A stretch of DNA of 64,000 nt. Origin: Streptomyces sp. NRRL S-87 (lineage in GTDB: Bacteria; Actinomycetota; Actinomycetes; Streptomycetales; Streptomycetaceae). The position numbers and the translations under genes were made by a program. The notes beneath the pieces were generated by a model, which ran no database searches, was not told where the DNA came from, and saw nothing but the letters and a program-made list of their open reading frames with translations. Positions 1-6,987 of the stretch are shown one piece after another (within the stretch, counting starts at the first letter, position 1; each line of letters begins with the position of its first letter). The DNA lies in NCBI RefSeq assembly GCF_000719335.1, contig NZ_JOGB01000010.1, positions 62,001-126,000 of the forward strand. Reading direction: 5' to 3'.

Positions 1-288
1 TTGGCCGAACAGCAGGAGGATCGCCGGCGGCCCGGACGTCGAGGTCGAGGCGTGTGTCGGTGAGGCACTGGTGGAGGAGGTCCCAGTGGGAGTCCTCGTC
101 CAGGCCGACCGGGTCGGCCTTCGGGCGGTGCGGTACGAGGAGGTCGCCGGCGTGGTGGCGGCGGTGGGCCCAGACGACGAAGTCGCGGACTTCGTACCGG
201 GTGCCGGGCTTGGCCGCGAGCCAGGCGTCGAGGCGGCCTTGGTCGAGGGTGGCGATGGTCAGGCCGTGGCCGGCGGTCGTCGTGAGGG
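1..288 (-). pseudogene. Remnant of an integrase/recombinase-like protein
   Basis: Read on the minus strand, the first 288 bases translate without a stop into protein-like sequence containing TRYEVRDFVVWAHRRHHAG and ending in a DSHWDLLHQCLTDTRL-like helix. This resembles the central/C-terminal part of Streptomyces site-specific recombinase-like proteins. The frame slips by one base near position 30, where a hydrophobic LLLFG segment continues in another frame. The gene runs off the window start, and its N-terminal side is cut at about 289, where an unrelated duplicated sequence begins. No catalytic tyrosine motif is visible. The family assignment rests on memory of similar actinobacterial proteins and is moderate at best. 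Confidence 0.4.
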
Positions 289-290
289 TG

Positions 291-377
291 GCACTCCGGC
301 CAGTCGTCGGCCGCGGTGCTGCCCGCGGCCTGGCCCCGGGTTTCACCGATCTCGACCATGGCGGCCACGATCGGGCC
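291..377. repeat. Truncated duplicate of part of the 98-aa gene at 3650-3946
   Basis: About 87 bases here match 3758-3844 with only a few substitutions (shared blocks include GCACTCCGGCCAGTCGT and GATCTCGACCATGGCGGCCA). It is a fragment of the minus-strand gene at 3650-3946 joined to the recombinase remnant on its left. The rest of the neighbouring gene is absent, so this is a recombination scar rather than a second gene copy. Confidence 0.8.
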
Positions 378-599
378 ATCGTTCGGCGAGCTGCTTCTTG
401 GCTGCGGCGCTCGTTGACAGGCCCTGTAGGCCGCGCACCGCCTGCCCGCCGCCTGCCCGGCGCCGAGCCCCCGCCCGACGGCACGGCCGGCGCGGACGAC
501 GTCTTCGGGCCCGGCTTCGCATCCTCCCCGCCATCGGACTGCGCGGTGCGCCCCGCCACCGACGCGATCGCCAGACATACCATCACCGCAACTTGCGCG
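378..599. other. Non-coding or scrambled stretch
   Basis: No gene is supported here. Minus-strand reading gives a short helix-like piece (GLQGLSTSAAAKKQLAE) next to the duplicated segment, possibly another relic of a recombinase. Both strands are open only because of the high G+C content. Confidence 0.4.
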
Positions 600-628
600 G
601 ACCAGCCCTGACGCACCAAAACCCACCC
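600..628 (+). repeat. Short transposase remnant shared with 4479-4505
   Basis: ACCAGCC...CGCACCAAAACCCACCC occurs here and at 4479-4505, where it encodes the APKPT stretch of a transposase C-terminus. In this copy the match stops exactly where the M24 peptidase sequence starts (about 629), which marks the breakpoint that removed the peptidase N-terminus. Confidence 0.65.
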
Positions 629-1579
629 CCAAAGATGGCCGGCAGCCCGCCCTGCTCGTGCCGAAGCTGGAACGCCCCGACGCCGAGGGCACCCCGGGAG
701 CCACCGCCCTCAAGATCACGGACTGGGAGGACGGCACCCGACCCGTACGCCGCCGCGAGCCGGCTCCTCACCCCCGACGGCCGGTACGGCAACTCCGACT
801 CGGCCTGGGCCATACACCTCCTCGGCCTCCAGGAGACCCTCCCGAACAGCCGCTACCAGCCGCTCACCCGCGCCCTGCCCATACTCCGCGCCGTCAAGGA
901 CGAGGACGAGCTCGAACGCCTCGCCGCCGCGGGCGCCGCCGCCGACGACGCGTTCCGCGAGATCGTGACGGTGCCCTTCGCCGGCCGTCGGGAGAGCGAG
1001 GTCGCCGCAGACCTCGCCCGCCTCTTGATGGAGAAGGGCCACAGCCAGGTCGACTTCACCGTCGTCGCCTCCGACCCCAACGGGGCCAACCCCCACCACG
1101 AGGCCGCGGAGCGGACCATCAAGACCGGCGACACCGTGGTCCTCGACTTCGGCGGCCTCAAGGACGGCCACGGCTCCGACACCACCCGCACCGTCCACGT
1201 CGGCCCCGACGTCCCCGACGAGGTCCGCACCGTCCACGAGGTGGTCCGCCGGGCCCAGCAGAAGGCCTTCGAGACCGTCCGGCCCGGGATCACCGGCCAG
1301 GAGGTCGACCGGTTGGCCCGCGCCGTCATCACCGAGGCCGGGTACGGGGAGTTCTTCATCCACCGCACCGGCCACGGCATCTTCCTGACCACCCACGAGC
1401 CGCCCTACGTGGTGGAGGGCGAGGAACAGCTCCTGGTCCCGGGCATGTGCTTCTCCATCGAACCCGGCGTCTACCTCCCGGGCCGCTTCGGCTTCCGCAT
1501 CGAGGACATCGTCACCGTCACGGAGACGGCCGGGCGCCGCTTCAACAACACCCCGCACGACCTGGCGATCGTCAGCTGA
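629..1579 (+). pseudogene. M24 family aminopeptidase P-like, N-terminally truncated and frameshifted
   Basis: This is a metallopeptidase of the M24 (Xaa-Pro aminopeptidase/PepP-like) family. The peptidase sequence begins abruptly with GRQPALLVPKLERPD, a segment that normally lies about 70 residues into the protein, so the start and first part of the creatinase-like N-domain are missing. A one-base insertion in the CCC run at 737-739 shifts ITDWEDGT out of frame with the following DPYAAASRLL. Downstream the catalytic domain is complete. The five metal ligands are visible in VVLDFGG, SDTTRT, TGHGI, FSIEPGV and FRIEDIV. It ends with a normal stop at 1579. It is almost certainly non-functional unless the catalytic domain alone is translated from an internal start. 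A single-base sequencing error could explain the frameshift but not the truncation. Confidence 0.85.
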
Positions 1580-1699
1580 GGCCCGCCCGCCTGCCCGTCC
1601 GCCCGCGCCGGCGTCCGCAGGCGTCCGGGCCCGTGGCGGCACGGGCGCGCGGGGCGGGCGGCGGTGTCAGCGGCCCCCGTCGGCCGTGCCTCGCGCCTC

Positions 1700-2557
1700 C
1701 TACCTCTCCACGGTCTTGCGCACCAGGTGGAGGAACAGGGGATCGGAGGCGGTCCTCAGGAGCCGCTCGTGGTTGACCGGGGCGGAGACGCGGGCCTTCG
1801 TGTCGGGGAGGACGGTGAGCGACACACTGGCCTTCTCGTAGGTGAACGAGGCCCGGAAGCCCACCAGGTTCGGGCCACCCGAGTTGATGCGCCACGAGGT
1901 CATCTCGATGCCGGTGTCCGAGACGATCCGCTCGCACGCGGCGGCCGTGACACGGGGCGGAACGGGGCATGGCCGCGGCACGTCGGGCGCGCCGCCGGAC
2001 GGCCGTACGGAGAGGACGACCGGGAAGACGTTGCCGTCGGGGGCCTCGGCCTGGTAGCGGCCCTTGTCCGCGTCGACGGGCCGGATCGGGCCGAGGAGGC
2101 GCGGCATCAGCTCGTTGAGGGCGGCGGTGGACCACAGGCGGAACTCCTCCCGCCGCTGCTGCTGGGGGGGCAACCGACTGACCTCCCTCCGGATCTCCTC
2201 ATCGGTGGACGGCCACGGGGACGCGGAAGGTCCGCCGCCCCCGGTGGGTCTGACAGGGACGGAGGACGGATCCCAGCGAGGCGCCAGGGACGGCCGGGGC
2301 GGTTCGGTGCTCGCGGCCGGACGGACCGTCGTCGCGCCCCCCTGCCCCAGCGGCAGCGCCACGACCCCGAGCACCGCCGCCGTGGCCACGCCGGCCGCGA
2401 CCGCGACCCGGGCGCGCGTCCGGCGCCGCCGCCCCTGGGCCACGGCGGCGGGCACCACATCCTCCACGGGCGGCAGCTCCGCGATCAGACGCTCCATCTC
2501 TTCCCTGACCAGCGTGGCGTCACCGCGGTCGTCTTCGGGCATGTGGTTGTTCGCCAT
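1700..2557 (-). CDS. Anti-sigma-factor-like single-pass membrane protein
   Basis: A 285-residue protein encoded 9 bp downstream of an ECF sigma gene on the same strand. The N-terminal ~50 residues are cytoplasmic (MANNHMPEDDRGDATLVREEM...). They are followed by a basic RRRRTRARVAV stretch and one hydrophobic membrane segment at about residues 52-70. A Pro/Ser-rich linker then leads to a ~170-residue extracytoplasmic domain with two cysteine positions (CPVPPRVTAAACERI). This layout, together with the operon position, fits a regulator that holds the sigma factor at the membrane and releases it on an envelope signal. No ZAS zinc motif (HxxxCxxC) is visible, so the anti-sigma role is inferred from context. 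The start is the ATG at 2557. Confidence 0.7.
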   Translation of the reverse strand: MANNHMPEDDRGDATLVREEMERLIAELPPVEDVVPAAVAQGRRRRTRARVAVAAGVATAAVLGVVALPLGQGGATTVRPAASTEPPRPSLAPRWDPSSVPVRPTGGGGPSASPWPSTDEEIRREVSRLPPQQQRREEFRLWSTAALNELMPRLLGPIRPVDADKGRYQAEAPDGNVFPVVLSVRPSGGAPDVPRPCPVPPRVTAAACERIVSDTGIEMTSWRINSGGPNLVGFRASFTYEKASVSLTVLPDTKARVSAPVNHERLLRTASDPLFLHLVRKTVER

Positions 2558-2566
2558 GTCGGTTCC

Positions 2567-3100
2567 TCAGTTCCCCGTGGTGTAGACGTGGGCCTCGCCC
2601 AGCCGGACGCGCAGCTTCGCCAGGGAACGCGAGCACTGGCTCTTGACCGTGGATTCACTGCATTTCAGTAGCTCTGCGACGGACTCGACGCTCTGGTCCT
2701 CCCAGTACCTCAGGACGACCATGGCGCGCGCCCTGGGCGGTAGCTCGGCCAAGGCCGACAGCAGGGTCACCCGCAGGGCGCCGTGGTCGGGAGCGGCGTG
2801 GTGGTCCCGACGGGGCTGGGCCAGCAGGTCGCGCAGCCGGCGCCGCCGTTCGGCGAGGTAGGTGCGGGTCAGCACTGTCCTGGCGTAGGCGTCGATGTTG
2901 TCGGCGGCGCTCGCCCGCCGCCAGTGCTGGAACAGCTTGGCGAAGGTGGTCTGCGTCAGGTCGCGGGCCGCGTCGGCGTCCCCGCACAAGAGGTACGCCA
3001 CGCGGTAGAGCCGTCTCTGGCTCGCCCGGGCGAAGGCTTCGAAGCTCTCGGGCTTCGGGGAGCCCCCCGGTGCTTCGCAGGCCCGGCCGTTCTCCGGCAT
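2567..3100 (-). CDS. ECF-type RNA polymerase sigma factor (SigE family)
   Basis: A 177-residue group 4 sigma factor. Region 2 is visible at about residues 20-75 (SQRRLYRVAYLLCGDADAAR then LTQTTFAKLFQHWRRA). Region 4 is at about 110-170 (LAELPPRARAMVVLRYWEDQ then STVKSQCSRSLAKLRVRL), with the helix-turn-helix that reads the -35 element. Length and motifs match the actinobacterial SigE-family ECF group. The start at ATG 3100 is supported by an AAAGGA ribosome site about 7 nt upstream. It is followed by the membrane protein at 1700-2557, its probable partner, and the two are likely co-transcribed. The gene is intact although it lies in a region full of pseudogenes. Confidence 0.9.
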   Translation of the reverse strand: MPENGRACEAPGGSPKPESFEAFARASQRRLYRVAYLLCGDADAARDLTQTTFAKLFQHWRRASAADNIDAYARTVLTRTYLAERRRRLRDLLAQPRRDHHAAPDHGALRVTLLSALAELPPRARAMVVLRYWEDQSVESVAELLKCSESTVKSQCSRSLAKLRVRLGEAHVYTTGN

Positions 3101-3649
3101 CTGCTCGTCCTTTCCAGGCCCTGTCGCCGGGCCCTTGTCCTGTCATCCCTTCTTCGAGCGCTGCGGGCCGGGAAAGGTTGAAGCGGAGATCGGACTATTT
3201 TCCGCGAGGTGCGGGCAGGGGCGCGGCGGACTTCGGGCCCGGCCGCTCACGGGCCTTCCCCAGACCCTACCCACCACGGCCCGGCCCCAGGCCGCGGGGG
3301 CCGACAGGATCCGCCGCGCATCGGGTACCCGTCGAGACCGGAGGCGGCAGCGGCAGCCGGCCTCCGGACCTCGGGGGCGTCGGCGGCGTTCAGGTCCAGA
3401 CTCAGCCGCTGGTAGCGCAGCGGGGTACCGCGACGGGCCGCCCCGATCCGCAGCCCAGTCCGTGCTGAACTCCGCCGCCGGCCGGGCGCGTACAGCGTGG
3501 TGTCCGAAAGCGTCGTGGCTGCCCCGCGGAGCCGAGCTGTACCCGGTCTAGGGTGCTCGGGACCGGCAGCCGTCCGGGGCTCGGCCAGCTGGGCAGCGGG
3601 ACCGTCCGGCCGGCGCCTTGCACGTGCGCGGGCCGGTCGGCGTCGTCCG
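3101..3649. other. Intergenic region upstream of the sigma operon
   Basis: No coding gene could be supported on either strand in these 549 bases. The part next to 3101 should contain the promoter of the sigma/anti-sigma operon. No clear -35/-10 pair stands out. Confidence 0.4.
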
Positions 3650-3946
3650 TCAGTACAGCGGGATGCGGGTCACGACCACCTGCGGCGGGGCCGCGTCCTT
3701 GGCGATCACGTACTCGATGACGCCCATGGCTCCGTCCACGCCGAGCGGCAGGAGTCGGCACTCCGGCCAGTCGTTGGCCGCGGTGCTGCCCGCGGCCTGG
3801 CCGCGGGATTCGCCGATCTCGACCATGGCGGCCACGATCGGGCCCGTCGCCCACGGCGGCAGCGCCGGGTCCATCATGAACTGCGCAGCGCCCTCGGAGA
3901 GCACGCAGGGCCAGCCGGCCAGGTCGTCGTCGTACGGCTCACTCAA
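3650..3946 (-). CDS. 98-aa hypothetical protein, toxin-like partner of a DUF6247 gene
   Basis: A small protein (MSEPYDDDLAGWPCVLSEGA...) that ends VIEYVIAKDAAPPQVVVTRI. A C-terminal pair of beta strands after an alpha-helical N-terminus is the general shape of RelE/ParE-type toxins, but no catalytic residues can be assigned. It starts with an ATG that lies 8 bp inside the preceding DUF6247 gene, so the two are translationally coupled. Part of the gene (3758-3844) is duplicated at 291-377. The toxin idea is inference from gene order and size. It could equally be an uncharacterised DUF6247 partner of another kind. Confidence 0.6.
   Translation of the reverse strand: MSEPYDDDLAGWPCVLSEGAAQFMMDPALPPWATGPIVAAMVEIGESRGQAAGSTAANDWPECRLLPLGVDGAMGVIEYVIAKDAAPPQVVVTRIPLY
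3758..3844. repeat. Source copy of the segment duplicated at 291-377
   Basis: This segment lies within the 98-aa gene and is nearly identical to 291-377. Because the gene here is complete, this is probably the parental copy. Confidence 0.75.
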
Positions 3947-4229
3947 CGGGCAGGCCCGCCGCCCGACGCCTCTCGAGCAGTTCGGCCACGGTCAGCGTCG
4001 GCATCCTGCCGGCCAGCACCGCCTCCACCCGGGCCGCCTGCTCGGGGTCGCTGTCGAGCATCGCCCGGCCCCACCAGCGCAGCAGCACGGCCTTGGCCTC
4101 CTCCGGACGGGCGGCCAGCAGCTCGGCGTAGAACTCCTTGGCAGCCTCCGGCGCGAGCGCGGAGCCGATACCCCGCGCGTTGCGCGGCACCCGCTCCGGC
4201 CCGGCCTGGTGAACCGGCTGTGCACTCAT
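3939..4229 (-). CDS. DUF6247 family protein
   Basis: A 96-residue protein beginning MSAQPVHQAGPERVPRNA, mostly alpha-helical (GIGSALAPEAAKEFYAELLA then PEEAKAVLLRWWGRAMLDSD) and ending LLERRRAAGLPVE. This pattern is that of the Streptomyces DUF6247 family, whose members often precede a short toxin-like gene. The ATG at 4229 is preferred over the upstream in-frame start at 4310 because similarity begins there. The stop codon overlaps the start of the 98-aa gene by 8 bp. By analogy to overlapping toxin-antitoxin operons it would be the antitoxin-side gene. This is inference. Confidence 0.7.
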   Translation of the reverse strand: MSAQPVHQAGPERVPRNARGIGSALAPEAAKEFYAELLAARPEEAKAVLLRWWGRAMLDSDPEQAARVEAVLAGRMPTLTVAELLERRRAAGLPVE

Positions 4230-4328
4230 CACGCCCACTCCCCTACCTTGACTGCTCCCCCGAGTCTGCCCGCCACACCACCCTCTGGTCGACCCCTGCT
4301 CGGTGGGCACCCGGCCATTGTCAGGGAG

Positions 4329-4349
4329 CCTGTCGGGCAGGCCGACAGG
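4329..4349. repeat. Inverted repeat CCTGTCGG-5 nt-CCGACAGG
   Basis: A perfect 8-bp inverted repeat with a 5-nt spacer sits 3 bp from a longer palindrome (4352-4393). It lies upstream of the DUF6247 operon in the minus-strand sense, so it may be an operator or part of a terminator cluster. Confidence 0.6.
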
Positions 4350-4351
4350 TC

Positions 4352-4393
4352 CTGGCTTTGTTCACGAGAACCGGTTCTGGTGAACAAAGCCAG
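4352..4393. terminator. 42-bp near-perfect palindrome
   Basis: CTGGCTTTGTTCAC is followed by the self-complementary AGAACCGGTTCT and then GTGAACAAAGCCAG. The two 14-bp outer arms are exact complements and only two symmetric G bases break the symmetry. It could form a very long hairpin (bidirectional terminator) or bind a dimeric regulator. It lies between the DUF6247 operon and a transposase remnant. No U-tract follows, which is usual for Streptomyces terminators. Confidence 0.55.
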
Positions 4394-4465
4394 AAGTGTC
4401 CACTGCCTCGGAATGAAGGTCCCGTAGCGGTTGCGCAGGCCCATGAGGCGCCGCCGCGTTCCCCC

Positions 4466-4633
4466 ATGCGTTTGGGAACACCAGCCGGCGCACCAAAACC
4501 CACCCGTCCGGGCCCCGGCCGCCCGCTCGGCTCGCAGAACCGCTACGACATTGGACGCGTCCTTGCCTCCGGCGAGGCATACATCCGCCCAGCACGTCAC
4601 AAGGTCGGCACGAAACCGCGGAGAACCAGCTGA
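4466..4633 (+). pseudogene. C-terminal fragment of a Streptomyces transposase
   Basis: The frame ending at the stop at 4633 reads APKPTRPGPGRPLGSQNRYD, then IGRVLASGEAYIRPARHKVG and TKPRRTS. This is a characteristic Pro/Arg-rich C-terminus of a large Streptomyces transposase family. Only about 50 residues remain, and the catalytic core upstream is missing. A shorter piece of the same region is present at 600-628. Confidence 0.65.
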
Positions 4634-4735
4634 CTAGCCAGGTCGGGGCTTCTACGGCCGAGCGGCAACAGCATCGACGCCAGACTCCCGCAGCTTGCGG
4701 GCCAGGAACTCCATCTCAGGCATCGTGCCTGAGTG

Positions 4736-5666
4736 GGCTCCCGCCAAGCGGCGCAAGGACGCCGCCGCCGTGCTGTCTGCCGCCCGCGACGCTGCACCGG
4801 GCGAGACGTTCACCGCCGCCGGGCAGACATTGGTACGTGTTGTCCCGCGCCGGTCGGCGACGGCCAAAGTGCTGGCCGAGGACCCCGTCACCGGGCACCG
4901 GCGAGATCTCGGACGCGAGGAGGACCACGCCTTCTGGGCCTTCGCCATCGTCGAGGTGCTGCGGGCCACCGGCATCCGGGTCGAGGAACTCACCGAGCTT
5001 TCCCACCACAGCTTGATCCAATACCGGCTCCCCACCACCGGCGAGCTCATCCCGCTCCTGCAGATCGTTCCGTCGAAGACCGACACGGAACGGCTCCTGG
5101 TCGTCAGCCCCGAACTCGCCGAGGTCCTCTCCACGATCATTCGCCGGGTCCGCGACAAGAACGGTCGAGTCCCCCTGGTCCCCGCCTACGACCACTACGA
5201 GCGCGCCTGGCTGCCGCCCGCACCACTGCTGTTCCAGCGACACCGCGGCTACGAGAACCGGGCGATCAGCTCGGGCGCCGTCCGGAAGATGCTCACCACC
5301 GCGCTCGCACACACCGGGCTGACGGACTCCGTTACCGGCGGCCCGTTGCAGTTCACGCCGCACGACTTCCGCCGGCTGTTCATTACCGACGCCGTCCTCA
5401 GTGGTCTCCCCCCGCACATCGCCCAGGTCATCGCCGGACACCAGGACATCAACGTCACCCTCGGCTACAAGGCGGTCTATCCCGACGAGGCCGTCCAAGC
5501 CCACCTGGCCTTCCTGGCCCGTCGACGAGCCATGCGGCCAACCGATGAATACCGCGTCCCGACCGACGAGGAGTGGACCGAGTTCCTGGGCCACTTCGAA
5601 CGGCGCAAGGTCTCCATCGGCACCTGCGGCCGCTCGTTCAGCACCCCCTGCATCCACGAGCACGCC
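4736..5666 (+). pseudogene. Large tyrosine recombinase (TnpB-like) of the outer element, part 1
   Basis: About 310 residues of the catalytic half of a tyrosine recombinase, homologous along its length to the inner-element enzyme at 6984-9489. The catalytic set is present: Arg in TGIRVEELTELSHHS, Lys in SKTDTER, HDFRRLF, GHQDINVTLGY with the nucleophile Tyr. The N-terminal ~500 residues are missing: similarity begins at RKDAAAVLSAARD near 4750. The reading frame is interrupted after CIHEHA at 5666 by a 4.3-kb insertion and resumes as CVRC at 9968. Relative to the inner enzyme no frameshift is seen in this part. Only deletion of the N-terminus and the insertion have killed it. Confidence 0.85.
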
Positions 5667-5742
5667 CCGTTGACTGAACGAACCAGGTTGATTGTGCAGT
5701 TCAGGGCACAGGTGAGGTTGCGGTTCAGTACGGTCTGCGGTC
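5667..5742 (+). promoter_or_regulatory. Left end of the inner element with repeated GTTCAG sites
   Basis: The hexamer GTTCAG appears inverted at 5674-5679 and direct at 5699-5704 and 5723-5728 (24-bp spacing). It appears once more at the right end (9955-9960). Such repeated short sites at element ends are the expected binding sites for the two recombinases. The region also has to contain the promoter for the recombinase operon that starts at 5743. Confidence 0.55.
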
Positions 5743-6987
5743 GTGATGAACGATCGTGTGCCCGAGCGGGATCTATCGAGGTTGGCTGTTCCTCCGTGGG
5801 GTCGGCTGGTGGAGACCGGCGACCGTTACGAGCCCTACCGGCTCGTCGACGCCGACGGCGCGGTCGTGGCGCCAGTCGCGGTGTTCTTCCAGGAACTGCT
5901 CGCAGCCGGGAAGGCGGCGGCGACCGTCCGCTCCTACGGCATGGACCTACTGCGCTGGTGGCGGTTCCTGCGCGCGGTCGAAGTGCCGTGGGATCGAGCG
6001 ACACGCGTGGACGCTCGGGATTTCAGCTGCTGGATCCAGCTGACGGTTAAGCCGCGAGCAACCGCGGCCAAGCGGCGGCCAGCCCGCACCATCGGCGCCC
6101 CGAACCCCGTGACCGGGAAGACGAGCCCTGGGCTCGGCTATGCCCCGTCGACCGTCGCCCACAGCGAGACGGTGCTGCGTAAGTTCTACGACCTGCACCG
6201 TGATGCCGGATCCGGGCCGTTGCTCAACCCGTTCCCACTGGACCTGGCTCGTCGTTCCGGCCGCGCACACGCACACCACAACCCGATGGACGCCTGGGCT
6301 CCAGAGCGGACCGGCCGCTACCGGCCCACGGTTCCCCGCCGGATTCCGCGCTCGATCCCGGACGAGTGGTTCAACTCGCTGTTCGCGGCGCTGCGGTCGA
6401 ACCGGGACCGGGCAATGATCGCGTTTTGGATCTCCAGCGGAGTCCGGGCCTCGGAGCTGATCGGCGTCCGGCAGTGCGACGTTGACCCTGGGCAGCAGCT
6501 GATCAGCGTTGTGCGGAAGGGCTCCCGAGCACGGCAGCAGGTGCCGGCCTCGGCAGATGCGTTCGTATGGCTGCGGCTCTACCAGCAGGAGCTGCACGGG
6601 CTGGTGCCGAGGGGTCGGACGCGGCCAGTGTGGTGGACGCTGCGGCGTCCGTTTCAGCCGCTGACCTACCACGGCGCCCACCGCATGTTCGAGCGGGTAA
6701 ACGCCGCCTTCGGCGCGGACTGGACCCTTCACGACCTTCGCCACAGCGCCGCCGCCCGCATGGTGCGCGACCCGGCGCTGACGCTGACCGACGTGCAGTG
6801 GGTCCTCGGGCACGCGCATCTGACCACGACCGAGATCTACCTCGCGCCGCGCCAGGACGAGGTCGTGGCCCAGGTGCTGGCCCACCACGCCCGACAGGCA
6901 GACCGGCTCACCGGGCCGGTGCCGCCGCCTCCCGCACCCGGCTACAACCCCGAAGCCTTGGACGTGCTGTTCGGGCGGTCTTCATGA
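5743..6987 (+). CDS. Tyrosine recombinase of the inner element (TnpA-like)
   Basis: A 414-residue phage-integrase-family recombinase. An N-terminal core-binding (SAM-like) domain occupies about residues 45-150 (AAATVRSYGMDLLRWWRFLR). The catalytic domain follows, with all expected residues: Arg235 in SSGVRASEL, Lys259 in VVRKGSR, His330 and Arg333 in LHDLRHSAAARM, His357 in LGHAHLTTTE, and nucleophile Tyr366 in EIYLAPR. It should cut and rejoin DNA through a 3'-phosphotyrosine intermediate. Start GTG 5743 or ATG 5746 cannot be separated. The stop overlaps the next recombinase gene by ATGA, indicating coupled translation. This is the only fully intact recombinase in the window. Confidence 0.9.
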   Translation: MMNDRVPERDLSRLAVPPWGRLVETGDRYEPYRLVDADGAVVAPVAVFFQELLAAGKAAATVRSYGMDLLRWWRFLRAVEVPWDRATRVDARDFSCWIQLTVKPRATAAKRRPARTIGAPNPVTGKTSPGLGYAPSTVAHSETVLRKFYDLHRDAGSGPLLNPFPLDLARRSGRAHAHHNPMDAWAPERTGRYRPTVPRRIPRSIPDEWFNSLFAALRSNRDRAMIAFWISSGVRASELIGVRQCDVDPGQQLISVVRKGSRARQQVPASADAFVWLRLYQQELHGLVPRGRTRPVWWTLRRPFQPLTYHGAHRMFERVNAAFGADWTLHDLRHSAAARMVRDPALTLTDVQWVLGHAHLTTTEIYLAPRQDEVVAQVLAHHARQADRLTGPVPPPPAPGYNPEALDVLFGRSS

